The notes: a model not told the origin generated them from the letters alone. DNA of 64,000 bases from Frigidibacter sp. (GCF_030695035.1 NZ_JAUYTT010000001.1:154834-218833), one strand, 5' to 3'; positions 37,269 through 47,397 are shown, numbered from the stretch's first letter. Numbers and translations: made by a program.

Positions 37269-39563
37269 TCAGTTCGGGTTGTCCACCCGCACCTTGATCT
37301 GCATCCGTCCTTTGCACGCCGCCGACCAGTTCACCCGCACCTCCTGTTTCGACGTGCCCTGCTCCACCTGAACGAACGGCATCTCGCTCACCCGCGCCCC
37401 GCTCGCCGTAGTGATCATCCCCTCCGCCACCACGCTCTCCACATTCCGCGCCCAGCCTCCGAAGGGCAGATACGCCCCCGGCGCCACCGTCCACGTCGCA
37501 GCCTCCGTCGCCTGATCGTGCTGCAAGAACACCGGCGAGGCAGTGACCTGATCCACCCCGGTAAAGGTGTTGTTCTCGACAATCACGTTGCGCATCCGGG
37601 CCATGTCGAGGCCCGCGAAGGTGGTATCCACACCCTCCACCCGGGTGATCGTCCCGTTCAGCGTCTTGAACACATTGCCCGTCATCGTCAGGCCCTGCAC
37701 GAAATGCCCGGTGCCATAGGGCTTGATCACCAGCCAGTTGAACCAGGGCGCCACATCATTGGCGGTAAAGATATTGCCGGTGATGGTCAGCCCGCCGAAG
37801 GAGTACTGGCTCACGAAATTCGGCGTCGCCTCATACTCGTTGGTCCATTCGATCACCGAGTTGTCGATGTAATTCCCCACGATCAGGACTTTCAGGTTGG
37901 TCTCGGCCAGCACCAGCCCGGCCACCCGCAGCCCCGCCGTCTCCTCATCGCCCTGAAACCAGTGGTTGCCCTGCAGGATGTGACCATTCCCCGCCGCCAC
38001 CAGGAAATGCCGGAACCGTACCACCCGGTTGTCGCGGATCTTGCAGTCATTGGCATTGATGTTCACTGCAATGCTGGTGCGGTCCTGCGCCCGCAGCGGC
38101 ATCTCGTTGGACAGGAACTGGCAGCGGTCGATCAGCAGCGATTGGCAACCCGTCCCGATCGAGGTGATCGCCCGGTCCCGCGGCCGCGCCATCGAGCAAT
38201 CGCGCAGCTGGAACGTGTCGCCGGTCTGCGCCAGCATGATCCCGCTGGCAAAACCGTTGCACAGGAACTCCACGTCATCGATGTTGAACCGGCTCAGCTG
38301 CGCGAAACCCGAGAAATCCAGCACATACTTGAACCGGGTGAAGGTGAACACCTGCGTGCCCGACCCGCCATAAAGCGGATGGCTGATGGTCAGCGTCCCC
38401 GCGCCCACATTCTTCGCGGTCACATAGACCTCGCGGCCCACCCCATTGCCCGTGACGCGCGCGCCCACCGGCACATTGGCGATATCGGCCACAGCGCTCA
38501 GCACCACCGGATTGGCGCTGTTATAGGTGGCCTGGCTGGTCATCACCGTCGGCGCCCAGGCCGGCCCGTCCACCACGTTGAACTGGCCGTTGCGCAGCAC
38601 CCGCCGCACCGCAAAGGTCTCCTTGTTGCCCACGGCCGCATACATGTCGATCGGCGCCGACAGCTCGACCCGCCGCCCCTTCATGTCCAGCGAGTCATGG
38701 TCGGTAAAGTTCAGCAGCGCCTGAAACGCCTTCTTGAACCCCAACACCTCGTCGCCGCCGAAGGCATCGATATAGGTCGGCAGGTCAAAGCTGCGGGCGA
38801 GCTGCAGCCGCGCCGAATCCGGCATCGTCACCTGCCCCTCGAACCGGATGGGTGAGTTGATGGTGATGGTCGATCCCAGATAGTAATTTCCCGCCGGCAC
38901 CAGCACCGTGCGCCCCGCCGCCGCCGCATCGGCCGCCGCAAAGGCCGGCTGGTCATTGCTGACCCCGTCGCCCTTGGCGCCAAAGTCGCGCACATCGACC
39001 ACGGCGATCATGTCGCGCAGAAAAGCCGCGGTGATATCCTCGATCTCGATATCGTCGATCCGCACCACGCCGCCATTGCTGCCGGTCAGATCGAGGCCAA
39101 AATGCCCATAGATCGGCGCCGTGCCCCAGGGCATATCCACCCCGCCGCGGGAACCCGACCCGACGATGGCCTGCACCGTCACCACCTCGCCATACTCGGT
39201 CAGCGTCACTTCGGGCGCGGTCTCATCCAGCCCGGTCACATGCAGCTCGCCCGCGCCCATCGCCCAGCCCGCAATCCGCACCGAAGGCAGGTTGCCACTG
39301 ATCACCTTCACCCGCGCAGTGATGCGCAAGTAGCATCCGGGCAACAGCGGCGTCTGGCCCATGTAGCGCAGCTTCTGCGTTGTCGATGTCTTCAGAAGTT
39401 CCAGACAATTCCCGAAATCCTGATCCGCCGGCACAAGGGCGGCATTGCTCGCCCCCGCATAGGTGGCCGATCCGGCGGTGCCGTTCTCGCTCGACCAGAC
39501 GCCCAGCCCCGCCTCGAATGCGGGCGGCATCAGCAGCAGCCCGTCGGTGATCGCCTTGTTCAT
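37269..39563 (-). CDS. right-handed beta-helix protein, glycosyl hydrolase 28-related / tailspike-like
   Basis: 764 residues. An N-terminal jelly-roll-like carbohydrate-binding region (about 1-200; KLRYMGQTPLLPGCYLRITARVK) is followed by the pectate-lyase superfamily entry motif VDVRDFGAKGDGVSNDQPAF near 200 and about 15 parallel beta-helix coils (for example LLIDRCQFLSNEMPL, VIVENNTFTGV), and a C-terminal beta domain. The family is found in many Rhodobacterales and resembles phage tailspikes and polysaccharide depolymerases; no catalytic residues are certain. No signal peptide at MNKAITDGLLLMPPAF, the start I prefer (ATG 39563). Free-standing gene. Confidence 0.82.
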   Translation of the reverse strand: MNKAITDGLLLMPPAFEAGLGVWSSENGTAGSATYAGASNAALVPADQDFGNCLELLKTSTTQKLRYMGQTPLLPGCYLRITARVKVISGNLPSVRIAGWAMGAGELHVTGLDETAPEVTLTEYGEVVTVQAIVGSGSRGGVDMPWGTAPIYGHFGLDLTGSNGGVVRIDDIEIEDITAAFLRDMIAVVDVRDFGAKGDGVSNDQPAFAAADAAAAGRTVLVPAGNYYLGSTITINSPIRFEGQVTMPDSARLQLARSFDLPTYIDAFGGDEVLGFKKAFQALLNFTDHDSLDMKGRRVELSAPIDMYAAVGNKETFAVRRVLRNGQFNVVDGPAWAPTVMTSQATYNSANPVVLSAVADIANVPVGARVTGNGVGREVYVTAKNVGAGTLTISHPLYGGSGTQVFTFTRFKYVLDFSGFAQLSRFNIDDVEFLCNGFASGIMLAQTGDTFQLRDCSMARPRDRAITSIGTGCQSLLIDRCQFLSNEMPLRAQDRTSIAVNINANDCKIRDNRVVRFRHFLVAAGNGHILQGNHWFQGDEETAGLRVAGLVLAETNLKVLIVGNYIDNSVIEWTNEYEATPNFVSQYSFGGLTITGNIFTANDVAPWFNWLVIKPYGTGHFVQGLTMTGNVFKTLNGTITRVEGVDTTFAGLDMARMRNVIVENNTFTGVDQVTASPVFLQHDQATEAATWTVAPGAYLPFGGWARNVESVVAEGMITTASGARVSEMPFVQVEQGTSKQEVRVNWSAACKGRMQIKVRVDNPN

Positions 39564-39754
39564 GCAACAACCCCTGTCCTTGACCCCGCGCCCGGGAAAC
39601 CCTTTCGACCTTCCGGACAAGCCTGCGGCAGCGGCTGTCGCCGCACGTCGCGCCCTCGCTTTCGGAAAATCGCAGGGCTCATCCGCCCCGACGCAGACAG
39701 GGATAAGGGGAAAGGGTTAAGACCCATTAACCGGACCGCGCGCTACTTGGCGCC

Positions 39755-40183
39755 TCAGGCGCCGGTCTCGCCCTCGACCGGGAACACCCCGTTGATCCGC
39801 CAGACACCGCCGCTCTCGGTCATCTCGTAGTCGAACAAGTGCAGCGCCCCGCCGGAATCCTTCAGCATGATCCGCTGCATCGGCACCCCTCGCTCCTGCC
39901 GCAACCCAAGGAACCGCACGTCCCCCGGCTGCCAGATCATCGGGTATTGCCCCGACACCATCCGCCCGAACCCGTCCACCCCGCCAAACATCCGCTGGAT
40001 CATGGGCGAGGCGTGCGAGAATGCCGCCCCGGTATCGCCAGCGCGAAACGCCTGCATCTGCGCCTCGATCACGGCGCGGATGCCGGCATCTGCAGTGGCG
40101 GCCCTTTCCGGGGAACTCTCCTGCGCCACAGCGGGCGCCCAGCAAAACAAGGCAAGTCCAAAGGCCAGAACGGTGCGGCGCAT
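39755..40183 (-). CDS. DUF4864 secreted protein
   Basis: 142 residues with a clear Sec signal peptide (MRRTVLAFGLALFCWAPAVA, cleavage predicted before QES). The mature domain has the DUF4864 pattern: AGIRAVIEAQMQAFRAGD, ASPMIQRMFG, MLKDSGGALHLFDYEM, VWRINGVFPV. Probably periplasmic with an NTF2-like fold. Function unknown; monocistronic. Confidence 0.88.
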   Translation of the reverse strand: MRRTVLAFGLALFCWAPAVAQESSPERAATADAGIRAVIEAQMQAFRAGDTGAAFSHASPMIQRMFGGVDGFGRMVSGQYPMIWQPGDVRFLGLRQERGVPMQRIMLKDSGGALHLFDYEMTESGGVWRINGVFPVEGETGA

Positions 40184-40335
40184 GTCACGGTCCTTTCATG
40201 GGCATATCGGAACGATACGCAAAGCGGCGACGTTTGGTTCACCGACGCGGCAAATAATCCCGCAGCCTGTCACCCCTTTGCCCGATATGCTTCCCGCGCC
40301 GGGTACGCTAGCCTGACCGCCAAAAGGATCCCGCC

Positions 40336-41223
40336 ATGGCCTATGCCTTCGACCTTGCCGATCTCGACACCGCCGCCGCCGTGCGCCGCATCGCCGCCGA
40401 GGAACTCACGGCCGCGCTGTCGGAAATGGACGATCCCGCGATCCCCGAGGCGAAGCTGGTCCACGGGCTGCGCAAGCATGTGAAGATGATCCGCGGCCTG
40501 ATCCGCCTCGTGCGCCCCAACTTCCCCGGCTACGACCTCGAGAACGCCACCCTGCGCGACGCCGCCCGCGGCATCTCTGGCCTGCGCGACGCCGAGGTGC
40601 TGCGCGCCACCCTCGAACGCATCGCCGCCAAGGCCCCGCCCGAAGCGACGGGCGCGCTGGACCACCTCCGCGCGGCCCTCGAAAGCCATCAGGAAGACAC
40701 CCGCGAAGGCGGCGCGGCGGAGGCGCTGGCGGCGTTTCGGTTGGCGGTTCAGGAGTCCCTGCTGCGGGTGCCGGATTGGAAGTTACGGGGCAAAGCTCTC
40801 AATCTACTTGAAGATGGCCTCGCAACCACTTGGGAGAAGGCAAAAAAACGCCAGAAACAGGCCCTGCGCGATCCCGGCACCGATACCATCCACGATTGGC
40901 GCAAACGGGTAAAAGACCATTGGTATCAATCACGTCTGCTGATCCCGATCTGGCCCGAGATGATGCAGCCCCATGTCGACACCGCCGACGACATCGGCGA
41001 ATGGCTGGGCGAGCATCACGACATCGCCGTGTTCCTTGAACGGCTGGACTCCGAGGCGCTCTCGACCTCCGACCATAATACGCTTTCCGGCCTCGCCCGT
41101 AAACGTCAGGAAAAGCTGGAGAAAAAGGCGCATGCCGCCGCCACGCGCCTCTTCGCCGGCAGCGACCGCGCTCTCTTGGACCGCTGGGGCAGCTGGTGGA
41201 CCGTCTGGCAGGCCGGGCGTTAG
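40336..41223 (+). CDS. CHAD domain protein
   Basis: Alpha-helical protein of 295 residues with a full CHAD domain; the conserved basic/His helices read [20 protein letters not shown] and [22 protein letters not shown] domains bind polyphosphate granules. No CYTH (triphosphatase) domain is attached or adjacent, unlike many relatives. The stop TAG at 41221-41223 shares two bases with the lysyl-tRNA synthetase stop on the other strand. Confidence 0.9.
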   Translation: MAYAFDLADLDTAAAVRRIAAEELTAALSEMDDPAIPEAKLVHGLRKHVKMIRGLIRLVRPNFPGYDLENATLRDAARGISGLRDAEVLRATLERIAAKAPPEATGALDHLRAALESHQEDTREGGAAEALAAFRLAVQESLLRVPDWKLRGKALNLLEDGLATTWEKAKKRQKQALRDPGTDTIHDWRKRVKDHWYQSRLLIPIWPEMMQPHVDTADDIGEWLGEHHDIAVFLERLDSEALSTSDHNTLSGLARKRQEKLEKKAHAAATRLFAGSDRALLDRWGSWWTVWQAGR

Positions 41224-42797
41224 CCCAGCTCGCCCGCCAGCCCCTTGCCGATCAGCGCGATGGTTTCCTCAACGCCATAAAGCGCGATGAACCCGCCAAA
41301 GCGCGGCCCTTGGCTCGCGCCAAGCAGCACCTCGTAAAGCGCGGTGAACCAGTCGCGCAGCGGCTCGAACCCGTGGTCTTTTCCGACAGCGAAAACAAGG
41401 CTTTGCAGCGCCTCGGCATCCAGCCCGCCCTGCCATTCCCCCAGCCGCGCCGCCAGATCCTGCATCGCCGCCCTCTCCACCTCACTCGGCGCGCGGAACA
41501 CCCGCGTCGGCGCCACGAAGTCGCGGAAGTAGCGCAGCGCATAATCCGCCGCCGCATCCAGATCCGGGTTCCCCTCCGCCGACGCCTCGGGCGCATAGCG
41601 CTGAATGAACCCCCACAGCCCCGCCTTGTCCTTCGCCCCCGCCACGCTGGCAAGGTTCAGCAGCATCGCAAACGGCACCACCATGTGACTCTCCGGCGGG
41701 GTGCCGCCATGGATATGCCAGACCGGATTGGCCAGCTGCGCCCCTACATCTTGTGTCGGATAGGCCTTCAGCTGCTGGTGATATTCATCCACCGCCTTCG
41801 GAATCACGTCGAAATACATGCGCTTGGCCGTTTTCGGCTTCTGGTACATGTAATAGCCAAGGCTTTCCGTCGCGGCATAGGTCAGCCATTCGTCGATGGT
41901 CAGCCCGTTGCCTTTCGACTTCGAAATCTTCTGGCCGTTCTCATCCAGGAACAGCTCATAGGTGAAGTGCTCCGGCGCGCGGCCCCCCAGCACCCGGCAG
42001 ATCCCGTCATAGATCGGGGTGTTGGTGCTGTGATCCTTGCCATACATCTCGAAATCGACATCCAGCGCCGCCCAACGCATCCCGAAATCGGGCTTCCATT
42101 GCAGTTTGACGTTGCCGCCCGTCACCGGCAGCGTCCATTCGCGCCCGGTCTCATCATCAAAGGTGATCGTGCCTTCCCGTGCATCGACATTCTTCATCGG
42201 CACATAGAGCACGCGCCCCGTTTCGGGATGGATCGGCAGGAAGCACGAATAGGTCTGCTGCCGCTCTTCGCGCAAGGAGGCGAGCATGATCTCCATGATC
42301 GCGTCATAGCGCTCGCAGCACATCATCAGCATGTGGTCGAACTTGCCGGCCTTGTAATACTCGGTCGCGCTGGCGAATTCATAATCGAAGCCGAACGTGT
42401 CCAGGAACCGCCGCAGCATGGCGTTGTTGTGGTCGCCGAAGCTGGGATACTCGCCAAACGGGTCCGGCACCGCGGTCAGCGGCCGTTGCAGATGCTCGCG
42501 CAGCATATCGCCGTCCGGCACGTTCTCCGGCACCTTGCGCATCCCGTCCATGTCGTCGGAAAAGCACAGCAACCGCGTCGGGATGTCGGAAATGATCTCG
42601 AACGCGCGGCGGATCATCGTCGTGCGCTGAACCTCGCCAAAGGTGCCGATATGCGGCAGGCCCGAGGGGCCATAGCCGGTCTCGAACAGCACATGGCCCT
42701 TTTCCGGCGCCTTCTTCTCATACCGTTTCAGCACGCGGCGCGCTTCCTCGAAAGGCCAGGCTTTGGAGTTCATGGCGGCATCGCGCAACGTCGTCAT
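41220..42797 (-). CDS. lysK: class I lysyl-tRNA synthetase
   Basis: Charges tRNA-Lys using the class I fold, typical of archaea and most alphaproteobacteria instead of class II LysS; 525 residues. HIGH variant PHIG at about 48-51 within [20 protein letters not shown] variant KISKSKGNG, and an alpha-helix-cage C-terminal domain. ATG at 42797 ([16 protein letters not shown]) follows AAGG; 21 bases later another ATG is possible. Divergent from the TerB-like gene. Confidence 0.96.
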   Translation of the reverse strand: MTTLRDAAMNSKAWPFEEARRVLKRYEKKAPEKGHVLFETGYGPSGLPHIGTFGEVQRTTMIRRAFEIISDIPTRLLCFSDDMDGMRKVPENVPDGDMLREHLQRPLTAVPDPFGEYPSFGDHNNAMLRRFLDTFGFDYEFASATEYYKAGKFDHMLMMCCERYDAIMEIMLASLREERQQTYSCFLPIHPETGRVLYVPMKNVDAREGTITFDDETGREWTLPVTGGNVKLQWKPDFGMRWAALDVDFEMYGKDHSTNTPIYDGICRVLGGRAPEHFTYELFLDENGQKISKSKGNGLTIDEWLTYAATESLGYYMYQKPKTAKRMYFDVIPKAVDEYHQQLKAYPTQDVGAQLANPVWHIHGGTPPESHMVVPFAMLLNLASVAGAKDKAGLWGFIQRYAPEASAEGNPDLDAAADYALRYFRDFVAPTRVFRAPSEVERAAMQDLAARLGEWQGGLDAEALQSLVFAVGKDHGFEPLRDWFTALYEVLLGASQGPRFGGFIALYGVEETIALIGKGLAGELG

Positions 42798-42942
42798 TTT
42801 CGGTATACCTTCGTCAAAGGCGCGGCACCCCTTGCGCCGCATTCGGGACTTTGACCCGCCCCACCTATTGAACGGGTCCGGAATCGTCAATAATCTGCAC
42901 AAGTGCCCCCGGATGCGGGCCACCCATCACAGGACCACCCCA

Positions 42943-43365
42943 GTGAGCAAACCCCTGCCCTCGTTTTCCCCCCAGGACGCGCTGATCGCCGTCATGGTGG
43001 CGGTGTCGGTGTCGGACGAAACCATCCGCACCGCCGAGCTTCTGGCCATCGAGCGCATGGTCGACAGCCTGCCGGTCTTCGGCAATTACGACGCCGACCG
43101 CATCCGCGTGATTGCAGAGACGGTCTATACGCTGATGGAAGAGGAAGACGGGCTCGACGCGCTCTTCGGCCTTGTGCGCGACGGGCTGACGGAGCGGCTG
43201 CATGAAACCGCCTATGCGCTGGCCTGCGATGTCGCCGCCTCGGACGTGAAGATCGGTCAGGCCGAACTGCGGTTGCTGGAGGAGCTGCGGCACGAGCTGA
43301 ACATCGACCGCCTGCACGCCGCCGCCATCGAGCGCGGCTCGCGCGCCCGCCACATGACGCTGTAG
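42943..43365 (+). CDS. TerB-like tellurite-resistance family protein
   Basis: Helical cytoplasmic protein of 140 residues resembling the TerB/DjlA metal-binding fold: ALIAVMVAVSVSDETIRTAELLAIERMVDSLP and CDVAASDVKIGQAELRLLEEL, each with the acidic positions of the family. GTG start at 42943 has AGGA 8 bases upstream; no ATG fits. No other ter genes are nearby, so a role in tellurite resistance is unlikely to be the native function. It ends with TAG at 43363-43365, directly in frame with the next gene. Confidence 0.85.
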   Translation: MSKPLPSFSPQDALIAVMVAVSVSDETIRTAELLAIERMVDSLPVFGNYDADRIRVIAETVYTLMEEEDGLDALFGLVRDGLTERLHETAYALACDVAASDVKIGQAELRLLEELRHELNIDRLHAAAIERGSRARHMTL

Positions 43366-43455
43366 GCGGCGATCATCTCGCCGCGCGTCTTCGTCATCGG
43401 GTTCGACCGCTGCGGCACCGGCGCCATCGCGCGGCTGTTCGAGGACGCTGGCCAT

Positions 43456-45075
43456 GTGACGCGGATCTGGCTGGGCGGGCGGCTGGCCGAGGATCTGGCC
43501 TATGCCCGCGCCACCGGCGGCGTGCCGCTGGAGACATGGCCGCGCGCCGTGCTGTTCGGCGCCATGCACCGCCTGCACAAGCCGCATTTGCCGCCCTTGG
43601 AGCCGTTCCGCGACCCGGCCTTCCTGCGCCGGCATTTCCCGGACTGCTGGCTGCTGCTGCCCCGGCGCGACCGCGAGGCTTGGGTGGCCTCGCGCTGGCA
43701 CCATGACGGGGGGCGCTCGCATAAGCTTTGGGCGCTGCATCTGGGCTGCGGCGAGGCCGCGCTGCCGGAGATCTGGCGCCGCGACTGGGACGACCACCAT
43801 GCGCTGTGCGGGCGGCTGTTCGCGGGCGACCCGCGGTTCCGGGTGTTGGATATGGACGGGGATTGGGCGGGGGATTTGGCGCGCGCTCTGCCGGAGTTGG
43901 GGTTGGCGGGGGTTGCGCCGGATGCTCCGCCACGACGGCCCGCGCCCCTAACGGCCCCCGCGCAGATCGCCGCCGCAGCGCCGGATCTCGCCTTTGCCCA
44001 GTCCATTGCCGACTTCTGCACCCGCTCTGACGCAGCGATCCAGAAGCGGCACGGCCCGCAACGGTTCAGCGCGCTCTTTGCCCGCTGGGATGGCGCGGGC
44101 CGCATCCTAGGCAGCGAGAAACTGCCGCTGCCAATCGTGGCCGAGGATCTGCCGGGCGGCGCGCGGCAGTATCTGGCGCAGCCGGGCCTCCCCAAGCTGG
44201 AGAGGGTGGAGGGCGCGGTGAACGAACTGTGGGCGCTCGGCCACCGCCGCCCGCTGCGGATGGATCTTGAGGACCGGCGCGGTTTTGGCACCGAGGCAAC
44301 CGGCGCTCCGCGCCAGCCTCTGCTGGTGTACAACCGGCCGGCGGACGGCACCTCCAACATGCTGCTCTGGCCGCTGCCGGGCTATCACACGCCGGGGGCG
44401 GTGCCCTATGTGACGGCGCAGAGCGCTGATGGTGTGGCATGGCAGGACAAGGCAGATGTGGCGGCCTGGCGCGGCAACCTGTCGGGGCGGCCGGTTGCGG
44501 CGCTTGGCCCGGGGCCGGGGCGCGGCGCGCATCAGGTGCTCGCCGATCTGGCGCGGGGGCCGGGCGCGGCCGATGCGGCACTGGAGCGGGAGCTGCTGGC
44601 GACGACCCGGTATAGCGTGGTGCGGCGGTTTGCGGGGAAGCCGGGCTTTGATCTGGGTCTCGCCCTGCCCGCCCATCACGCGGCGGCAGCGCGGCATCCC
44701 TTGCTGGCGCCCTATTGCGGCCCTCGGATGCCGCCGGCGTGGTTCCACGGGTTCCGCTATCTGCTGAGCCTCGCAGGCCGCGATGGCGGGTCGAACTTCC
44801 TGTCCGCAGCGCAGAGCCGCGGCGTGGTGTTGAAAGAGGATGACGGCTGGGATCTGTTCTATTCCGGCGCATTCCGCTCTTGGGAGCATTTCATTCCGCT
44901 GGCCCCGGGGGCGGTGGATCTGGAGGAGCGGCTGGACTGGGCGCGGGGCAACCCCTTGCGGTGCCAGAAGATTTCGGCGGCCGCCCGCAATGTCTGCGCG
45001 CGGATCGCCAACCTCGAGACCCGCCGCGCCTGGCTGCGGATGGTGGCCGAGGCGGCTTCCGTTCAGGCGCCGTAG
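43456..45075 (+). CDS. sulfotransferase-like N-terminus fused to a GT90/CAP10-type glycosyltransferase
   Basis: The earliest canonical start (GTG 43456) gives 539 residues. The open frame runs unbroken back to 43366, immediately after the TerB-like TAG, and the extra codons encode RVFVIGFDRCGTGAIARLF, a typical sulfotransferase 5'-phosphosulfate loop, with no ATG, GTG or TTG among them. The real start may thus be non-canonical (ATC 43372) or reached by stop readthrough. The N-terminal part (to about residue 150) is sulfotransferase-like; the C-terminal half (about 260-535) is GT90-like (KADVAAWRGNLSGRP, FRYLLSLAGRDGGSNF, VVLKEDDGWDLFY, WEHFIPLAPGAVDLEERL). Likely modifies surface glycans. It overlaps convergent dacB by 13 bases. 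Confidence 0.72.
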   Translation: MTRIWLGGRLAEDLAYARATGGVPLETWPRAVLFGAMHRLHKPHLPPLEPFRDPAFLRRHFPDCWLLLPRRDREAWVASRWHHDGGRSHKLWALHLGCGEAALPEIWRRDWDDHHALCGRLFAGDPRFRVLDMDGDWAGDLARALPELGLAGVAPDAPPRRPAPLTAPAQIAAAAPDLAFAQSIADFCTRSDAAIQKRHGPQRFSALFARWDGAGRILGSEKLPLPIVAEDLPGGARQYLAQPGLPKLERVEGAVNELWALGHRRPLRMDLEDRRGFGTEATGAPRQPLLVYNRPADGTSNMLLWPLPGYHTPGAVPYVTAQSADGVAWQDKADVAAWRGNLSGRPVAALGPGPGRGAHQVLADLARGPGAADAALERELLATTRYSVVRRFAGKPGFDLGLALPAHHAAAARHPLLAPYCGPRMPPAWFHGFRYLLSLAGRDGGSNFLSAAQSRGVVLKEDDGWDLFYSGAFRSWEHFIPLAPGAVDLEERLDWARGNPLRCQKISAAARNVCARIANLETRRAWLRMVAEAASVQAP

Positions 45076-46568
45076 ACTGCCGCCCACCGCTCTATCAGCT
45101 GCTGCTGAAGGCGCTTTGACCGCCGCACCCACTCCGCCCCGCCGGGGGGCTGTTCCTTCTGCGCGTCGGGGATCGCGTCGCGTCGCGCCACGTCGCCGGT
45201 GAAAATGGCGAAGACCAGATCGGTGCCGTCGGGCGCGGTCATCCAGCCCGCAAGAGTGGAGACAAAGTTGAGCGTGCCGGTCTTGGCATCGACCTGCACC
45301 GGATGGTTCTGCATCACCTTGCCATTCGCGTCGCGCAGGGTGAACTCCTTGAGGATCCCGCGCAGCGCGTGGCCCGGTCCCAGCCGCGCCAACGCCGAGA
45401 CCATGTCCATCGCCGAAATCCGCGAGGCGCCGCCAAGCCCCGAATGGTCCACGAACCGTGCCGTGCCCGCCCCCGCGCGCTCCTTCAGCCAGGCGGCCAT
45501 CGCCGGCCCCGATTGCGCATGGCGCCCGACCCCGCCGCGCCGCATCGAGGCGGACATGCCCACCGCCTCGGCCGTGAGGTTGTTGGAAAAGCGCAGCATG
45601 TCATGCAGCACCGGGCGCAGGCTGTCGCTGGCGCGCTCCACCAGCACGGTGCCGCGCGGCGCGGCCTTGGCGACCTGCGGCGCGGGCAGGGCCACACCTT
45701 GCGCGCGAGCGAGCGTCTGGAACACGTCGGCGGCGTAAAGCTCGGGCCGGCGCACCGGCAGCCAGCGGCTGCCGCCCTTGCCAAGCGCGGTGCGGGCGAC
45801 CGTCCATTCCTCGACCTCGCCGCGGTCGGAATAGGTATAGACTGGGCGGTCCCGCTCGGCGACGGCGATGCGCGTGGTATAGACCTTCGGCACGAAACGC
45901 TCGGCCCGTGCATCCATCGACACCTGATAGCCGTTCTGCGCGCGCTTCCATTCGAAATGCACGCGGTTGAAGTTGAGGTTCAGGCCCGACACGGCGGGGT
46001 TGTAGCCGAGGTAATCCGGCTGCGTGGTGTCGATGGCCCGCACGAAGGGCAGCGCCCCGCCCCAGACCACGAAGCGCCCGGCGACCGAGGTGATCCCCGC
46101 CGCGCGCAGGGCCGCGGCCATGTCCCCCAGCGTATCGGTCGACAGCGTCGGATCGCCGCCCCCCGCCAGCACCAGATCTCCCGCGAGCCTTCCGCCCTGT
46201 ACCGGACCAGTCGCGATCAGCCGCGTGGCAAAGCGGTGGCCGGCGCCCAGATGCTCCAGCGCGTACAGCGCGGTAATCGCCTTCGACACGCTGGCGGGCG
46301 GCATCGGCTCGGCGCCGTTCATCGCCTCCAGCACCAGCCCAGTGCGGGCATCGGCGACGACAAAGCCGACCTTGCCGCCAAGCTGCGCCGCCGCCACCAG
46401 CGCCTCGGCCGAGGCGGCCGTGCGGGTCGCGGTCGGCGCTGACACGGCAACCGGGGCGCCCGCCCGCGGCATCGGGCGCAGCGAGGTCAGCGGAGCTTCG
46501 GCCAGCGCGGCGCCTGCCGCACCGGACAGCAGCCCGCCCAGAACGAAACGCCGCGAAAATCCGGTCAT
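45063..46568 (-). CDS. dacB: D-alanyl-D-alanine carboxypeptidase/endopeptidase (PBP4 class)
   Basis: Periplasmic peptidoglycan hydrolase of 501 residues. The signal peptide is Tat-like: SRRFVLGGLLSGAAGAALAEA. Active-site motifs of class C penicillin-binding proteins: Ser93-Val-Ser-Lys96 (PPASVSKAI), SNN (RFSNNLTAEA), and KTG (DAKTGTLNF). The long insert between the first two motifs is usual for PBP4. It overlaps the GT90 fusion gene at its 3' end by 13 bases and is preceded by nadD upstream on the same strand. Confidence 0.93.
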   Translation of the reverse strand: MTGFSRRFVLGGLLSGAAGAALAEAPLTSLRPMPRAGAPVAVSAPTATRTAASAEALVAAAQLGGKVGFVVADARTGLVLEAMNGAEPMPPASVSKAITALYALEHLGAGHRFATRLIATGPVQGGRLAGDLVLAGGGDPTLSTDTLGDMAAALRAAGITSVAGRFVVWGGALPFVRAIDTTQPDYLGYNPAVSGLNLNFNRVHFEWKRAQNGYQVSMDARAERFVPKVYTTRIAVAERDRPVYTYSDRGEVEEWTVARTALGKGGSRWLPVRRPELYAADVFQTLARAQGVALPAPQVAKAAPRGTVLVERASDSLRPVLHDMLRFSNNLTAEAVGMSASMRRGGVGRHAQSGPAMAAWLKERAGAGTARFVDHSGLGGASRISAMDMVSALARLGPGHALRGILKEFTLRDANGKVMQNHPVQVDAKTGTLNFVSTLAGWMTAPDGTDLVFAIFTGDVARRDAIPDAQKEQPPGGAEWVRRSKRLQQQLIERWAAVYGA

Positions 46569-46626
46569 ATGTCAGCCCTTACCCACATGCGGCGAATTTA
46601 ACCCGTCCGGCGCCCCGCGGGCAACC

Positions 46627-47256
46627 CTAGCGGCGCCATGCACCGCTGGCGCGGATGGCACTTGACGAGATGTTGACCATCGGCACGTTCACCAGGCACC
46701 AGACCGGCGGCGGCAGCCGGGCCAGCAGCCCCGCCGACTCGGCCGGGATCCGCGCGCGCTCGAACCGCTCGGCGGCCTTCGACACCCGTGCCGACATCCG
46801 GCTGGCGGGGCGGGCGATCACCCCCACCGCCACATGCTGCATGATCCACTCCCACCGCTGCCAGCGGTCGAACTGCGCCAGATTGTCGGCGCCCATCAGC
46901 CACACGAAGCGCACGCCCGGATAGAGCGCGATCAGCCGCTCCAGCGTTTCCGCAGTATAGCGCGTGCCAAGCCGCGCCTCGATGTCGGTGACCACCACCC
47001 GCGGATGCTGCATCACCTGCCGCGCCTGCGCCATCCGCCGGGCCATCGGCGCCGGGCCTTCGGATTTCAGCGGGTTGCCCGGGCTCACCAGCCACCAGAC
47101 CCGGTCCAGCCCGAACCGCTTCAGCGCCTCGCGGGTGATATGGGCATGGCCGTCATGCGCAGGGTCGAACGATCCACCCAACAGGCCGACCGCCATCCCC
47201 GGCTGCGCCACCGGCAGCCCCGCGCGGACAAGTCCGGCCCGTTCCCTGCGATCCAC
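46627..47256 (-). CDS. nadD: nicotinate-nucleotide adenylyltransferase
   Basis: Makes deamido-NAD from nicotinate mononucleotide and ATP, in NAD synthesis; 209 residues. Nucleotidyltransferase motif [17 protein letters not shown], then [27 protein letters not shown], and C-terminal [10 protein letters not shown] (the SSTxIR motif). ATG 47256 includes a 20-residue leader also present in Rhodobacter homologues; ATG 47196 is an alternative. Divergent from ettA. rsfS and proA, frequent neighbours, are not here. Confidence 0.93.
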   Translation of the reverse strand: MDRRERAGLVRAGLPVAQPGMAVGLLGGSFDPAHDGHAHITREALKRFGLDRVWWLVSPGNPLKSEGPAPMARRMAQARQVMQHPRVVVTDIEARLGTRYTAETLERLIALYPGVRFVWLMGADNLAQFDRWQRWEWIMQHVAVGVIARPASRMSARVSKAAERFERARIPAESAGLLARLPPPVWCLVNVPMVNISSSAIRASGAWRR

Positions 47257-47346
47257 CCTGCGCCCCTCCCGGCCGTCCCCCGCGCCGTCACCCGGCCGTC
47301 ATATACCTTGGCCCTCGCGCGGTCCAAGCACGGATTGCCCTTTCGG

Positions 47347-47367
47347 CCTTCATTCACTAGATGAAGG
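47347..47367 (+). promoter_or_regulatory. leader hairpin upstream of ettA
   Basis: Stem CCTTCAT/ATGAAGG with loop TCACTAG, 30 bases before the ATG and 17 bases before the AAGGAG ribosome-binding site (47385-47390). A longer pairing with TTGCCC/GGGCAA is possible. Confidence 0.4.
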
Positions 47368-47397
47368 GCAACGAATTCCCTCCTAAGGAGATGTCTT

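Noticed and set aside
42943..43365. Tellurite resistance operon
   Set aside because: Only a single TerB-like gene is present, with no terZACDE partners; the fold is widely reused.
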